From NCBI GenBank assembly GCA_002336895.1, contig DDFC01000010.1, forward strand, positions 521,829 to 585,828: 64,000 nucleotides of DNA. Direction: 5' to 3'. A program made the position numbers and the translations under genes. The notes under the pieces are model-generated. The model did no database searches. It had not been told where the DNA came from and saw only the letters and a program-made list of their open reading frames with translations. This stretch comes from Verrucomicrobiaceae bacterium UBA1938 (GTDB lineage: Bacteria > Verrucomicrobiota > Verrucomicrobiia > Verrucomicrobiales > Verrucomicrobiaceae). Each line of letters begins with the position of its first letter. Within the stretch, counting starts at the first letter, position 1. Below, in pieces: positions 37,535 to 46,161 of the stretch.

Positions 37535-37559
37535 TTTTTGGGCGCTTTTAATGGGTGGC

Positions 37560-38177
37560 TTAATGCATTGGAGTGTCTGCGTCTGCTGCATGGTGACCAA
37601 GCAATGCTGCTGGTTTTATGAGCCACCACGAATCGAATGGCTTCTCTTGAATGGTGTTGACGGTCAGTTGATGAATCAGTGCGAAATCATTGACTGCCTT
37701 GATGGTCAGCGGCCATGCTTTGTCATAATCGTGCCCAGCAAAGATGCCGCCTGATTTCAGCTTGGGCCACCATTGCATCAGCGTGGCACCAGAGTCCTGC
37801 CCGGTATGTGCGTAGCCATCAATGTAGATCAAATCGAACTGGATGCCTTCAAGGCATGTGCTCTTGGCCGCATCCTCGAACGTTTGGCGTATTACTATTG
37901 CCCTCGAGTCTGTGAGCTTGGCTCGGGCTGTTGATTCCTCGCTTTCTGGGTGTCTTTCGTCGTTCCATTTGTCGATGGCGTAGAGCTTTCCAATATGTGA
38001 GTGCTGGTTCAGTAGTGCGGAGGAAAAATCGCCGCGGGCAACACCTAGTTCTGCCACGAATCCACCGCTGGGGACAAGGCGGCCAATGTCGATTCGGCAC
38101 GTTGGCATTATCTTCTGATCCATATGTGGAGATGTGATGAATCGTTGATAATCCGCACTACTGTAGGCGCGGATCAT
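37560..38177 (-). CDS. Class I SAM-dependent methyltransferase
   Basis: 205 residues. Motif I is GGFVAELGVARGDFSSALL, with an acidic end of strand 2 in KLYAIDKWND; motif II-like FDLIYIDGYAHTG; and LKSGGIFAGHDYD follows. This fits Methyltransf_24-type enzymes that often act on sugars or small molecules in glycan clusters. The start overlaps the 39-residue ORF stop as ATGA at 38174-38177. Base composition is more AT-rich than in the tail genes, in line with recent acquisition. Confidence 0.82.
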   Translation of the reverse strand: MIRAYSSADYQRFITSPHMDQKIMPTCRIDIGRLVPSGGFVAELGVARGDFSSALLNQHSHIGKLYAIDKWNDERHPESEESTARAKLTDSRAIVIRQTFEDAAKSTCLEGIQFDLIYIDGYAHTGQDSGATLMQWWPKLKSGGIFAGHDYDKAWPLTIKAVNDFALIHQLTVNTIQEKPFDSWWLIKPAALLGHHAADADTPMH

Positions 38178-38293
38178 GTCGTTCTGGCCGTTGGATCCTC
38201 ATCCAGCAGAGTCCATGCAGCACGCCATTTGTCGGGCATGTTGTCAGTGTTTCCGGGGGTCAGCAGTGCTGCGAGTTGTTCATGTGTCTTCAT
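38174..38293 (-). CDS. Small ORF, truncated homologue of the 36854-37534 product
   Basis: 39 residues: MKTHEQLAALLTPGNTDN, then a MPDKWRAAWTLLDEDP block and ARTT. It aligns with the first 45 residues of 36854-37534 (MKTYFEKSC...DDKWRTAWSLFDEDKG). It overlaps the glycosyltransferase stop and the methyltransferase start by ATGA at both ends, so it may survive as a translational bridge in the operon. Whether the peptide has a function is unknown. Confidence 0.5.
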   Translation of the reverse strand: MKTHEQLAALLTPGNTDNMPDKWRAAWTLLDEDPTARTT

Positions 38294-39102
38294 GCCAGTT
38301 CCACACTCAATGCCAGGTGTTCTCTTGCCACGCTGTCGCACAGTTCCGCGACGGGGTGCCCGTGGGCTTCTTCCATCACGCGCAGGTGGGCCAGCTTCCC
38401 TGCCAGCGGCACCCCGGCGGCATGCACTGCGTAGATCACGCGTGGCACATATGGAAACATGCCGTGCTCCGCATAGCCGCGCAGCCAGTTCATGGACACT
38501 GGCAGCAGGTTAAGCGAAATGCCCAGCTCTTTGATGGCGGCATTGAGGTAAAACTGGTCGCCGAAGTCGCCCACAGGCGGCCGTTTGCCCTCCTGCACAT
38601 CACGCCAGATGGCGCGCGCAGTCGAAAACACGGCGGCATGCTGCGGCTTGGACAGATCGCAGCAGAAGAAGCCGCTGTTGAAGTAGCTCAGCGCATCCAG
38701 CCCGTGCGCCTCGATGTCGTAGGACGCAAACGATTTGGGGTGCTTGTGCCCGTGGTCCCGCACCGCGCACCATGCGCCAGACTGCCATACCGCTGGAAAG
38801 CGGCGCACCGGTCTGAAATCCAGATCGCAGAAGATCATTTTGCGGGGACCCACCAGCAGATCCAGTTTCATCTTGGTCTCGTAACCCTCGGCGTCAGCGC
38901 ATTCGATCACCAGCACGGGCATTTCAAAATGTTTGCGGAACGCGGCCACCGCCTCCTCGCGGATATGGGCATACGCGGGTGTGCAGATGGTGACGCACAC
39001 GGCCTCGGGCTCGGCCATTCGTGAGAGCCTGCTCTCGTGCAGGCGTGGATCATGTGGCTTGGTTGTGTCCGCCTTCTTGGAGGCTTGAGGTGCAGGTTTC
39101 AT
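38290..39102 (-). CDS. Glycosyltransferase-like protein, paralogue of 33393-34232
   Basis: 270 residues from ATG 39102. VCVTICTPAYAHIREEAV, VIECADAEGYETKMKLDLL, KMIFCDLDFRPVRRFP (DLD, likely DxD), YFNSGFFCCDLSKPQH, DFGDQFYLNAAI and VIYAVHAAGVP match the paralogue block for block. GT-A-type transferase with unknown substrate. It starts 22 bp after the Gly-rich tail gene on the same strand, so it is read as part of the phage-like late operon; this suggests modification of the phage tail/fibre or of a host surface glycan. Confidence 0.72.
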   Translation of the reverse strand: MKPAPQASKKADTTKPHDPRLHESRLSRMAEPEAVCVTICTPAYAHIREEAVAAFRKHFEMPVLVIECADAEGYETKMKLDLLVGPRKMIFCDLDFRPVRRFPAVWQSGAWCAVRDHGHKHPKSFASYDIEAHGLDALSYFNSGFFCCDLSKPQHAAVFSTARAIWRDVQEGKRPPVGDFGDQFYLNAAIKELGISLNLLPVSMNWLRGYAEHGMFPYVPRVIYAVHAAGVPLAGKLAHLRVMEEAHGHPVAELCDSVAREHLALSVELA

Positions 39103-39124
39103 GGGTTGGGTCTTGTCTGTTTCA

Positions 39125-39481
39125 TCAAAGGTAAGTAAATCCGCCTCCATCTCCTCCGCTGCCGCTGCCTCCGCTGCCGGAGCCATCACCTCCATCATCG
39201 ATGATGATGCCGCCGCCGCCGATGCCTCCGCCGCCGCTGGATCCACCGCCTCCGGACGTGCCACCGCCACTGCCTCCGGAACTGCCGCCGCCTCCGCTGC
39301 TGCTGGTGGCGATGGCTGCGCCCTGGGCGGTGGTAAAGCTGGGGCGCTTGTTCCCGGCGCGGATGGTCAGGTTGTTTTGCGTGATGCCGGGCGTCGCGGT
39401 GATGCCCGGGATGGAGTTGATCCACTGCCGGGCCAGCCAGGGGCTGCCGACCTGAAGAGTACCGATGGAGGTCTGGATCAT
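39125..39481 (-). CDS. Phage tail-like protein with Gly-rich C terminus
   Basis: 118 residues. Residues 1-58 are ordinary (IQTSIGTLQVGSPWLARQW, NNLTIRAGNKRPSFTTAQ). Residues 59-118 are Gly/Ser tracts ending DDGGDGSGSGG...GGFTYL. Gly-rich termini are common in small phage tail-tip proteins. It sits 33 bp after the gene 39514-40305. Its C-terminal end and the spacer after it are duplicated at 34233-34389. Confidence 0.65.
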   Translation of the reverse strand: MIQTSIGTLQVGSPWLARQWINSIPGITATPGITQNNLTIRAGNKRPSFTTAQGAAIATSSSGGGGSSGGSGGGTSGGGGSSGGGGIGGGGIIIDDGGDGSGSGGSGSGGDGGGFTYL

Positions 39482-39513
39482 GACAAGGCTGGGGCGGGCG
39501 TGATTGCGGTCAG

Positions 39514-40305
39514 TTAGTAGTGTTCCCGGTCATCGATGGGCGGGTAGGCCTCCACCAGCTCGCGGAACCAGTAGCCGCTGATGTTTTGCGGTGTGTCCTC
39601 CACCGGATACACCTCCCAGTCCGTCATCGGGGTGGCGGGGTATTCCTGCGCCACGAGGTCTCCGCCGATCTCCACCTCAGGCGTGCCTGCGCCAAAGAGG
39701 ACCTGGCCGCTGCTCTGAAAACGCGGGAAGCGGCAGTCCGGGTGCAGGCACTCCGGAAAGCTGCCGCTGCTGCCGTCAAAGCTCCACTGCACCGTGTCCG
39801 TGATCGGCGTGGGAGAGCGGTTTGTGCTGCGCGGCCAGGGGCGCTCGGAGAGAAAGCGGCTCGTCTTGAACCACGTGGGGTACATCGCCCCATCGCGCGA
39901 TTTGCTGCGCACGTGCACCACATTGCCGTCTGCCTCCGTGGCGGAGAGCGGCAGGTTGCCCTTCTCAAACCACAGCTTCAGCAGCACCGTGGGCCAGAAC
40001 TGCATGCGCTTCACCCACGACACCTGAAAGGGCGTGTTGCGCTCCTGCTCCGTGCGCGTCTTGGCAAAGATGAAGGATCGCTTCTGGTAGTCTGCCTTCA
40101 GCGAGTGCACCAGCGTGTACCCCTGCAGGCTCTCCGGGATGCTCTCGGCGTTTTTGATCCACGCCGGGCAGTCGCGCCAGAGCACCACATGGGTCAGAAA
40201 GTCAGGGATCATGTCGCTCACCCCCTCCTTGGCGGTGATGGAGAAGCCACGCTCCGCGGGGTTGGGCGTGTCCACCCAGTCAAAGTTGGAATTGATGGAA
40301 GGCAT
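39514..40305 (-). CDS. Phage structural protein, unknown
   Basis: 263 residues, rich in Trp, Tyr and Pro, beta-looking: INSNFDWVDTPNPAERGFSI, TPFQVSWVKRMQFWPTVLLK, ITDTVQWSFDGSSGSFPECL, and a C terminus ISGYWFRELVEAYPPIDDRE. No family recognised. It lies 6 bp after the IPT-repeat gene and in the same late operon, so a tail or baseplate role is likely. Confidence 0.7.
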   Translation of the reverse strand: MPSINSNFDWVDTPNPAERGFSITAKEGVSDMIPDFLTHVVLWRDCPAWIKNAESIPESLQGYTLVHSLKADYQKRSFIFAKTRTEQERNTPFQVSWVKRMQFWPTVLLKLWFEKGNLPLSATEADGNVVHVRSKSRDGAMYPTWFKTSRFLSERPWPRSTNRSPTPITDTVQWSFDGSSGSFPECLHPDCRFPRFQSSGQVLFGAGTPEVEIGGDLVAQEYPATPMTDWEVYPVEDTPQNISGYWFRELVEAYPPIDDREHY

Positions 40306-40311
40306 GGTGTT

Positions 40312-43161
40312 TTAAGCACGTGGTTGCGAGCCCCAGCCGAGGACCTGGTCCTTGCGGAACTTGTAGGAAATGCCGCTCTGGGAGGTGAAGATGAGCCACG
40401 TGGCCACGCGCGCGTACTGCCGCGGCTTTTCATGCGCCACCTCGTCAGACACCTGAGGCACGAGATCTGTCAGCGTCATGCTGGCTGTTCCACTGGTCGG
40501 CACCGGGCCCACCCCATACGGCGCGGGGTACACGGCCACAGCGGGCAGGCCATTGAGCGTCAGCCCTGAATTCAGCGCCGGAGTCGTGCCGGAGGTTTTG
40601 AAGGCGGTGCCGTTCAGCACCAGAGACCCCGAGGTGAAAGACAGATTGTTGGGCGTCTTTACCGAAGCCTGCACGGTGGTGGAGTAGTTGTGAATGTCCC
40701 GGTAGGGATCGCTCACCTCCCGGCCCGCAGTCCCCAGGGCGGCCCCCGTGTCGCCCACCATGCCCTCCTCGCTCAGCGCGCCCGTCCACAGCGGCACAAA
40801 GCCGTCCCCGCGTCCGCCCTTGAGGTAGATGTACGTGTCCGTGGGCACGGCCTGCACATACAGGTAGAGGCTGTTGGCGGCGCTGGTGCCGGCGGCGGCT
40901 GTCACCAGCACGCTGACAGATCCCGCCAGCCCCGCAGGCGTGGTGCACGTCAGGGTGGTGTCATTGACCACCGTGATACCAGTGGCTGGTATTCCGCCAA
41001 AGGTCACGTCCGTCGCCCCGCTGAAGTGCGTGCCCGTGAGCGTCACACTGGTGGCTCCGGACACCGCACCGATGGGCGGGGAGACGCTGCTGACGGTCGG
41101 CAGCGCCTGCACAAAGGTGAAGAGGGTGTTGGCCTCATTGCTGCCGATGGGGGTGCTCACCACCACGCTCTTCGCCGTCCCAGCGCTGCCCGCCGGGGTG
41201 ATGCACGTGACGGTGTTGTCATTGAGCACGATGACGCGATCCGCCGCCGCACCGTCGATCACCACGCCTGTGGCGCCGGTAAAGTTCGCACCCGAGATCG
41301 TCACCAGGGTGCCGCCCGCAGCCGTGCCGCGGTTTGGAGTAATGGCAGATACCGTGGGAGCCAGCAGCGCGTAGGTGAAGAAATCATTGTCCTCATTGGT
41401 CCCGCCAGCGGTCGCCACCACCACGCTCACCGCGCCCACACTGCCCGCAGGGGTGATGCACGTGAGGCTGGTGCTGCTGGTCACCGTCACATTGGTGGCC
41501 GGCACGCCGCCGATCGTCACACCACCCACCTCGGTAAAGTCGGTGCCCGTCACCGTCACCGTCGTGCCGCCCAGTGTCGAGCCGGTGGCAGGGGAGATGC
41601 CGTTTGCCGAGACACCAGTGACCGTGGGCTGCGGCGGCACATAGGTGAAGAGGGTGTTGGCCGCATTTGTGCCGCTCGGTGTGGTGACCAGCACGCTGGC
41701 CACCCCCGGGCTGCCCGCAGGGATGGTGCAGCTCAGGCTCGTGCTGCTGATCGCCGTCACATCCGTGGCCGCCACTCCGCCAAAGGTCACGCTGCTCACT
41801 GCCGTGAGGTTTGTCCCGGTGATCGTCACCGTGCTGCCGCCCACAGTGACGCCGCTGTACGGGGCGATGGCGGTGACGGTGGGTGGTGTCAGCGCAAAGT
41901 TGAAAAGCGCATTGGGCGCGCTCGTGCCGCCAGGCGTGGTCACCTGCACGCTGGCGGTGCCACCGCTGCCGCTGGGCGTGGTGCATGTGATGCTCGTGCT
42001 GTTCAGCACCGTCACGCCTGTGGCCGCCGCACCGCCGATGCTCACGCCGGTGGCTCCGGAGAAATTGCTCCCCGTGATCGTCACGCTCGTGCCGCCATTC
42101 GCCGTGCCGCTGGTCGGAGAGATGCTGCTGACGATGGGTGCGACCACGTATGTGTACAGGGCGTTGGTCCCGCTGCTGCCACCCGTGTTTGTCACCGTCA
42201 CGCTCACCGTCCCGGCGGCGTGCCCGGGAGTATTGCACGTGATCGTCGTGCCCCCGCCGCCCACCGTAAAGCCCGTCACCGCCGTGCCGCCAAAGGTCAC
42301 CCCCGTGGCCCAGGTGAAGCTCGTGCCCGTGATCGTCACGCTCGTGCCCCCGCCCAGCGGACCGCTGGAAACCGAGATGCCCGTGACCGTCGGCACCGCC
42401 ACATACGTGTAGAGAGAGTTCGCCGCATTCGTGCCACCCGCCGTCGTCACCACCACGCTCACCGTCCCCGCGCTGTGCCCGGGAGTGTTGCACGTGATCG
42501 TCGTCCCGCCGCCACCCACGGTGAAGCTCGCTGCATTCGTTCCGCCAAAGCTCACGCTGCTCGCCCCGGAAAAGCCCGTCCCCGTGATCACCACACTCGT
42601 GCCGCCAGCCGTCGGGCCGCTGGAAACCGAGATGCTGCTCACCGTCGGCGCCGCCACATAGGTGTAGAGAGTGTTCGCCGCATTCGTGCCGCTCGGCGTC
42701 GTCACCACCACGCTCGCACTGCCGGCGCTGCCGCTGCCCGTGCTGCATGTGATGCTCGTGCTGCTGACCACGGTAAAGCTCGCCACCGGCGTGCCGCCAA
42801 AGGTCACGCTGCTCGCCCCGATGAAATTCGTCCCCGTGATCGTCACGCTCGTGCCGCCGGAGCTCGGCCCGCTGGAAGGCGAGACGCCCGTCACCGTGGG
42901 GGCCGTCTGGTAGGTGAAGAGGCTGTTCGCCGCATTCGTGCCGCTGGCGTTTGTCACCAGCACGCTGGCGCTCCCCGCGCTGCCTCCGGGGATCGTGCAG
43001 GTCAGGGTGCTGTCATCGGTCACGCTGACACTCGTTGCAGCAGCGCCGCCGATCGTCACCCCCGTCGTCCCGGTGAAGTTCGTTCCTGTGATCGTCACAG
43101 AAATGCCGCCGCTGGTCGGTCCGCTCAGCGGGAAGATGCTGGTTACAGTAGGATTGGCCAT
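40312..43161 (-). CDS. Nine-IPT/TIG-repeat protein with a tail-associated C-terminal domain
   Basis: 949 residues with no signal peptide. Nine Ig-like IPT/TIG domains of 80-90 residues span about 1-745, each starting PTVTSI.P.SG.TxGGTSVTITGTNF and ending GTNAANSLFTYV. A unique C-terminal domain follows (about 750-949: DTYIYLKGGRGDGFVPLW, LTLNGLPAVAVYP, ISYKFRKDQVLGWG). IPT domains bind carbohydrate or protein surfaces and decorate phage tails. Position between the endolysin and small tail genes suggests a tail-fibre or adhesin. High nucleotide similarity among repeats makes copy-number change likely. Confidence 0.87.
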   Translation of the reverse strand: MANPTVTSIFPLSGPTSGGISVTITGTNFTGTTGVTIGGAAATSVSVTDDSTLTCTIPGGSAGSASVLVTNASGTNAANSLFTYQTAPTVTGVSPSSGPSSGGTSVTITGTNFIGASSVTFGGTPVASFTVVSSTSITCSTGSGSAGSASVVVTTPSGTNAANTLYTYVAAPTVSSISVSSGPTAGGTSVVITGTGFSGASSVSFGGTNAASFTVGGGGTTITCNTPGHSAGTVSVVVTTAGGTNAANSLYTYVAVPTVTGISVSSGPLGGGTSVTITGTSFTWATGVTFGGTAVTGFTVGGGGTTITCNTPGHAAGTVSVTVTNTGGSSGTNALYTYVVAPIVSSISPTSGTANGGTSVTITGSNFSGATGVSIGGAAATGVTVLNSTSITCTTPSGSGGTASVQVTTPGGTSAPNALFNFALTPPTVTAIAPYSGVTVGGSTVTITGTNLTAVSSVTFGGVAATDVTAISSTSLSCTIPAGSPGVASVLVTTPSGTNAANTLFTYVPPQPTVTGVSANGISPATGSTLGGTTVTVTGTDFTEVGGVTIGGVPATNVTVTSSTSLTCITPAGSVGAVSVVVATAGGTNEDNDFFTYALLAPTVSAITPNRGTAAGGTLVTISGANFTGATGVVIDGAAADRVIVLNDNTVTCITPAGSAGTAKSVVVSTPIGSNEANTLFTFVQALPTVSSVSPPIGAVSGATSVTLTGTHFSGATDVTFGGIPATGITVVNDTTLTCTTPAGLAGSVSVLVTAAAGTSAANSLYLYVQAVPTDTYIYLKGGRGDGFVPLWTGALSEEGMVGDTGAALGTAGREVSDPYRDIHNYSTTVQASVKTPNNLSFTSGSLVLNGTAFKTSGTTPALNSGLTLNGLPAVAVYPAPYGVGPVPTSGTASMTLTDLVPQVSDEVAHEKPRQYARVATWLIFTSQSGISYKFRKDQVLGWGSQPRA

Positions 43162-43305
43162 GATCAGTTTGTTGGGTGGTATTTTCTAGTGTCAACTAAC
43201 ATGAAAAAATAAATGCAGCTCAGGCTCCTGGTGTCCTCGGTTTCCCCACGCCATTCACCCGCGCATCAGGCAGGCATGATGGTATGAATAGAAACAAACT
43301 GGTAT

Positions 43306-43854
43306 TCATGCCTCCAAAAGCAGCCGCATCAGCGCCGCGCAGCCGCACTGGCGGCTCACTGCCTGCGGGTCATAGCGGCCGTCCGCCGTGTACTTCCCGC
43401 AGCGGTACAGGTCCGTGTAGCTCCACAGGTAGGGGGAGGGCACCCCGCGCCTGCGGTAGCCCGTGCCATTGTAGTTTTCAAAGGCCGCCAGCGCCGCGCC
43501 CGGGCTCCAGTCCGCTATCTTGTCCAGCCCGTCGCACACCAGCGCATCCGCAGCGCTCTCCTCCCACGTGAAAGGCGGCTTCCCCTTCAGCGGTCGTCCC
43601 TTCGGCACCTGCACCGTCCGTGCGCTCAGCGGGTCGCCATTGTGCAGATGCTGGTGGAAATCCAGCCCGCACTCCATCGAGTGCAGCACCGCAGGCACCC
43701 ACCACGGCATCCCCGGAAACTGCCCCGCCACCTCCGCATAGCGCTGCCGGTGCATCCGCATCCGGTCCACCTCGCCCTGCACCTCCGCAGCGTGCTCAGA
43801 CCTTATCGTGCACGACTCAAACTGGCGGGCATACACATCGGCAAGTTCAGACAT
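43306..43854 (-). CDS. Phage endolysin-like glycoside hydrolase
   Basis: 182 residues from MSELADVYARQFE. The core VPAVLHSMECGLDFHQHLHNG, then DPLSARTVQVPKGRP, PFTWEESAADAL, FENYNGTGYRRRGVPSPYLW and YRCGKYTADGRYDP is a pattern I associate with a family of phage lysozyme-like enzymes; Glu in SMECG is the probable catalytic acid. It would cleave host peptidoglycan at lysis. No signal peptide, so it needs the holin-like protein at 45064-45315. It precedes the IPT gene by 144 bp. Confidence 0.7.
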   Translation of the reverse strand: MSELADVYARQFESCTIRSEHAAEVQGEVDRMRMHRQRYAEVAGQFPGMPWWVPAVLHSMECGLDFHQHLHNGDPLSARTVQVPKGRPLKGKPPFTWEESAADALVCDGLDKIADWSPGAALAAFENYNGTGYRRRGVPSPYLWSYTDLYRCGKYTADGRYDPQAVSRQCGCAALMRLLLEA

Positions 43855-43952
43855 GATCAATGGGGTTTGGGGTTTGTTCGTCTGCCACGCCTCCATCACT
43901 AGGGGCAAAATTTTAGGTTTTAGATTTCAGCTTTCAGTTTTCAAAAAGTTCC

Positions 43953-44246
43953 TCACGGCGTCACCGCAGCCACCGGTGCCTTCGCCTGCGCCGCCTGGAT
44001 CGCGCTCTGCAGCCCCGGCAGGTTCTTCACCTCCTGCGCCGTCATCGCTGCCACAGCCGCGCCCGAATTCCCGCCCGAGATCAGCAGAGCCCCGCCGCCC
44101 GCGATCAGGTCCTGCTCCACATCCCCCAGGATCTGCGCCCGCACCGCAGGTGTGTTGATCTTCATCACTGCCGGGTTGCTGCAGGCCCCCAGGCCCAGGG
44201 CCGCAGCCACTGCGGCGATGATCAAAATAAGCGCGTGTGTTTTCAT
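43953..44246 (-). CDS. Small phage-encoded lipoprotein
   Basis: 97 residues from MKTHALILIIAAVAAALGLGAC, lipobox LGAC with Cys22. The mature part is Ala-rich and helical (LIAGGGALLISGGNSGAAVAAM, AQEVKNLPGLQSAIQAAQA). An upstream in-frame start at 44306 would hide the signal. Lying between endolysin and hydrolase genes, a spanin-like or lysis accessory role is plausible but not shown. Confidence 0.7.
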   Translation of the reverse strand: MKTHALILIIAAVAAALGLGACSNPAVMKINTPAVRAQILGDVEQDLIAGGGALLISGGNSGAAVAAMTAQEVKNLPGLQSAIQAAQAKAPVAAVTP

Positions 44247-44309
44247 GTTCTCTCGGTTTCGAAGGTTTCCACCTCTTGTTGTTGGGATCCTCTTTTCGGC
44301 TTTCAAGTC

Positions 44310-45071
44310 TCAGTTCGTATTATTTTTTTCTCCGCCCGGCACGTGCTCCGCATCCGCCTCCGGCATCACCGCTGCATCATCCATCCACGGCATTCCGCCG
44401 CCTGCGTCATCATGCAGTGTGGTAGCACATGGTATTCCTTGGTCCGCCGCATCATTCGTGCTTATCAGCCGCATCAGCTCCTCAAAGTGCTCCCCCCGCT
44501 GCAGCCACGTGCTGTGCCCGTGGTCATCCTCGCTGTGGTCCGCCGCCACATTCGGAAACAGCCGTGCAAACTCCCTGCCGCGCAGCCCCAGGCTCCCGTA
44601 GCCCAGGCCCAGCCACCGCAGCCAGGGGCGCGTCATGCACGCCAGCTTCAGCGCCCCGTCATTCCGGCTGCCGTAGATGTGGATGCGCCGCACCAGCCCC
44701 TCGCGGATCGCCTCCGCAAAATCCTCCTCATCCGCCGCAGGGCTGATCAGGTGCGCCGCATCGATCTCCGCCCCGCACGCCTCCAGCACCCGCGCGATCA
44801 GGTCGCACCCGTTGCTATGTCCCACCAGCACCAGGCGGTAGCCCGCGCGCCGGTAGTAGCCCGCCTTCTTCGCTATCTCATCCGCCCTCTCCCGCTGGCG
44901 CACACGCCGAAGCAGCGCGCTGCAGTAGTACTCAAACTTCTCCGCCACCACCCCGTCAGGCAGCCGCGTGTTGATCCACGTCACAAACCTGTCCGTCCAC
45001 CCCTCCGCATCCCCCGGGTTTGTCCGTATGCCATTGATCGCGATGTAGCACGTGCGTTTCATCTCATTCAT
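44310..45071 (-). CDS. Alpha/beta-hydrolase in the phage lysis region
   Basis: 253 residues. RLVLVGHSNGCDLIARVLEA holds the nucleophile elbow GxSxG-type GHSNG; a strand-Asp candidate lies in HIYGSRNDGAL and His in EDDHGHSTW. The N terminus CYIAINGIRTNPGDAEGWTD is typical of small serine hydrolases. Overlaps the small membrane-protein gene by 8 bp if started at MNEM (an alternative ATG at 45062 removes the overlap). It might be an esterase acting on envelope esters at lysis (LysB-like role by position only). Confidence 0.75.
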   Translation of the reverse strand: MNEMKRTCYIAINGIRTNPGDAEGWTDRFVTWINTRLPDGVVAEKFEYYCSALLRRVRQRERADEIAKKAGYYRRAGYRLVLVGHSNGCDLIARVLEACGAEIDAAHLISPAADEEDFAEAIREGLVRRIHIYGSRNDGALKLACMTRPWLRWLGLGYGSLGLRGREFARLFPNVAADHSEDDHGHSTWLQRGEHFEELMRLISTNDAADQGIPCATTLHDDAGGGMPWMDDAAVMPEADAEHVPGGEKNNTN

Positions 45072-45315
45072 GCCTGGACCCTCCGTGTTCGATCTTTGCC
45101 GTCAGCTCCGTGATCACCTTCGTCTGCATTGCGATGATCACATTCCGCAGGTCGATCCTGTCCGCCTCGCATCGTGCGCTCGCCGTCTCCAGCGCGCTGA
45201 TCCTCATCTCATACTGGCTCGCCAGCTTCCGCGCGATCACATACACCGCCACCACCAGCAGCCCCGCAAAGCCAAACTGCGTCATCAGCGTGTCAAAAAG
45301 CTTCGTGTCATTCAT
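45064..45315 (-). CDS. Holin-like small membrane protein
   Basis: 83 residues with one transmembrane segment (GFAGLLVVAVYVIARKLA, about 15-32) and a charged coiled-coil tail (YEMRISALETASARCEADR). Its start overlaps the upstream stop as ATGA (45312-45315), and the hydrolase overlaps its end. Layout matches phage holins or XhlA-like proteins. Confidence 0.6.
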   Translation of the reverse strand: MNDTKLFDTLMTQFGFAGLLVVAVYVIARKLASQYEMRISALETASARCEADRIDLRNVIIAMQTKVITELTAKIEHGGSRHE

Positions 45316-46157
45316 GGCGTTCCGAAATAGGCTTTTTGGTTGACCGATACCGCGCTCATCACACTTGTATCACTGTACTGAATCAGCTCGTTGAATAGGA
45401 AATCTGAAAAAGCACTCGAGTAGGATGGAGAAAACCGCGCACCGATGGAAATAGGCGAGTTGGTAGTGTTCGCCGCAAGTCCAAGGGTCCCTATGCTCAT
45501 CCCGTCTTTGATCGCGGTCGCCGTCCCGGCCTTGTAGCTGAATCCAAGCACATGTCTGCCTTGTATGGCAGTCGTGGTTACGTCGTGTGACCAAAAGAAA
45601 AAGTATGATACAGAATCGCCGACATCTATTCCAAAGGCTTTGTCTAATTCTCCTTCACCTGCCAGCGCTACAAAGCTGCGGCTGTTGACCTCTGCCACAC
45701 ATCCGATGCCGCGCTCATTGGCGCCAGTGATGCCGCAGTTGCTTGCGGTGCTCATCCATTGATTAACTAATGACGTCGCCGGAAGGCCGCCAGAGGTTTG
45801 CAGCACTCCTCCAACCGCAATCTTGGGCTGGTACATTGAATCCGATTGCTCCAAATGGTTGCCTCTCAGTTGGCCGTAGATTGTCCTTACACTCCCATCG
45901 CCAGAGCCACAAAAACTAAGAATGCTCGCCACATCAAGATCACCTGAATCAATGGTTCCAATATCTTTAACGCTTGAATCACTGGATCGCATGACGCTTA
46001 GAAGCGGCCCGGAGTAGCCGGCAAACAGTCTCCGGTTGATGCTCCATGCTTCAGTGAGCCCAGACTTGTACGCATCCAGCGCCCCCACAAATCCCCCCTT
46101 CGCGCACTGTGTTCCAGGCAGTGCCAGCGAAAGTCCTGCACCGAGTCCGAAAGTCAT
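45312..46157 (-). CDS. Phage structural protein with an arabinofuranosidase-B/LamG-like domain
   Basis: 281 residues from MTFGLGAGLSLALPG. YSGPLLSVMRSSDSSVKDIG, LDVASILSFCGSGDGSVRTI and QPKIAVGGVLQTSGGLPATS match the concanavalin-like domain, annotated as alpha-L-arabinofuranosidase B catalytic, that is frequent in phage tail proteins. The N-terminal MxFGLGxGLxxA is shared with the short protein 48935-49078. Starts 4 bp after the spike-base gene 46162-46443. Probably a fibre or receptor-binding module. Confidence 0.75.
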   Translation of the reverse strand: MTFGLGAGLSLALPGTQCAKGGFVGALDAYKSGLTEAWSINRRLFAGYSGPLLSVMRSSDSSVKDIGTIDSGDLDVASILSFCGSGDGSVRTIYGQLRGNHLEQSDSMYQPKIAVGGVLQTSGGLPATSLVNQWMSTASNCGITGANERGIGCVAEVNSRSFVALAGEGELDKAFGIDVGDSVSYFFFWSHDVTTTAIQGRHVLGFSYKAGTATAIKDGMSIGTLGLAANTTNSPISIGARFSPSYSSAFSDFLFNELIQYSDTSVMSAVSVNQKAYFGTP

Positions 46158-46161
46158 ACAT

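Noticed and set aside
40690..43212. 840-residue plus-strand ORF opposite the IPT-repeat gene
   Set aside because: His/Arg/Ala-rich periodic translation that mirrors the IPT repeats; no start context.
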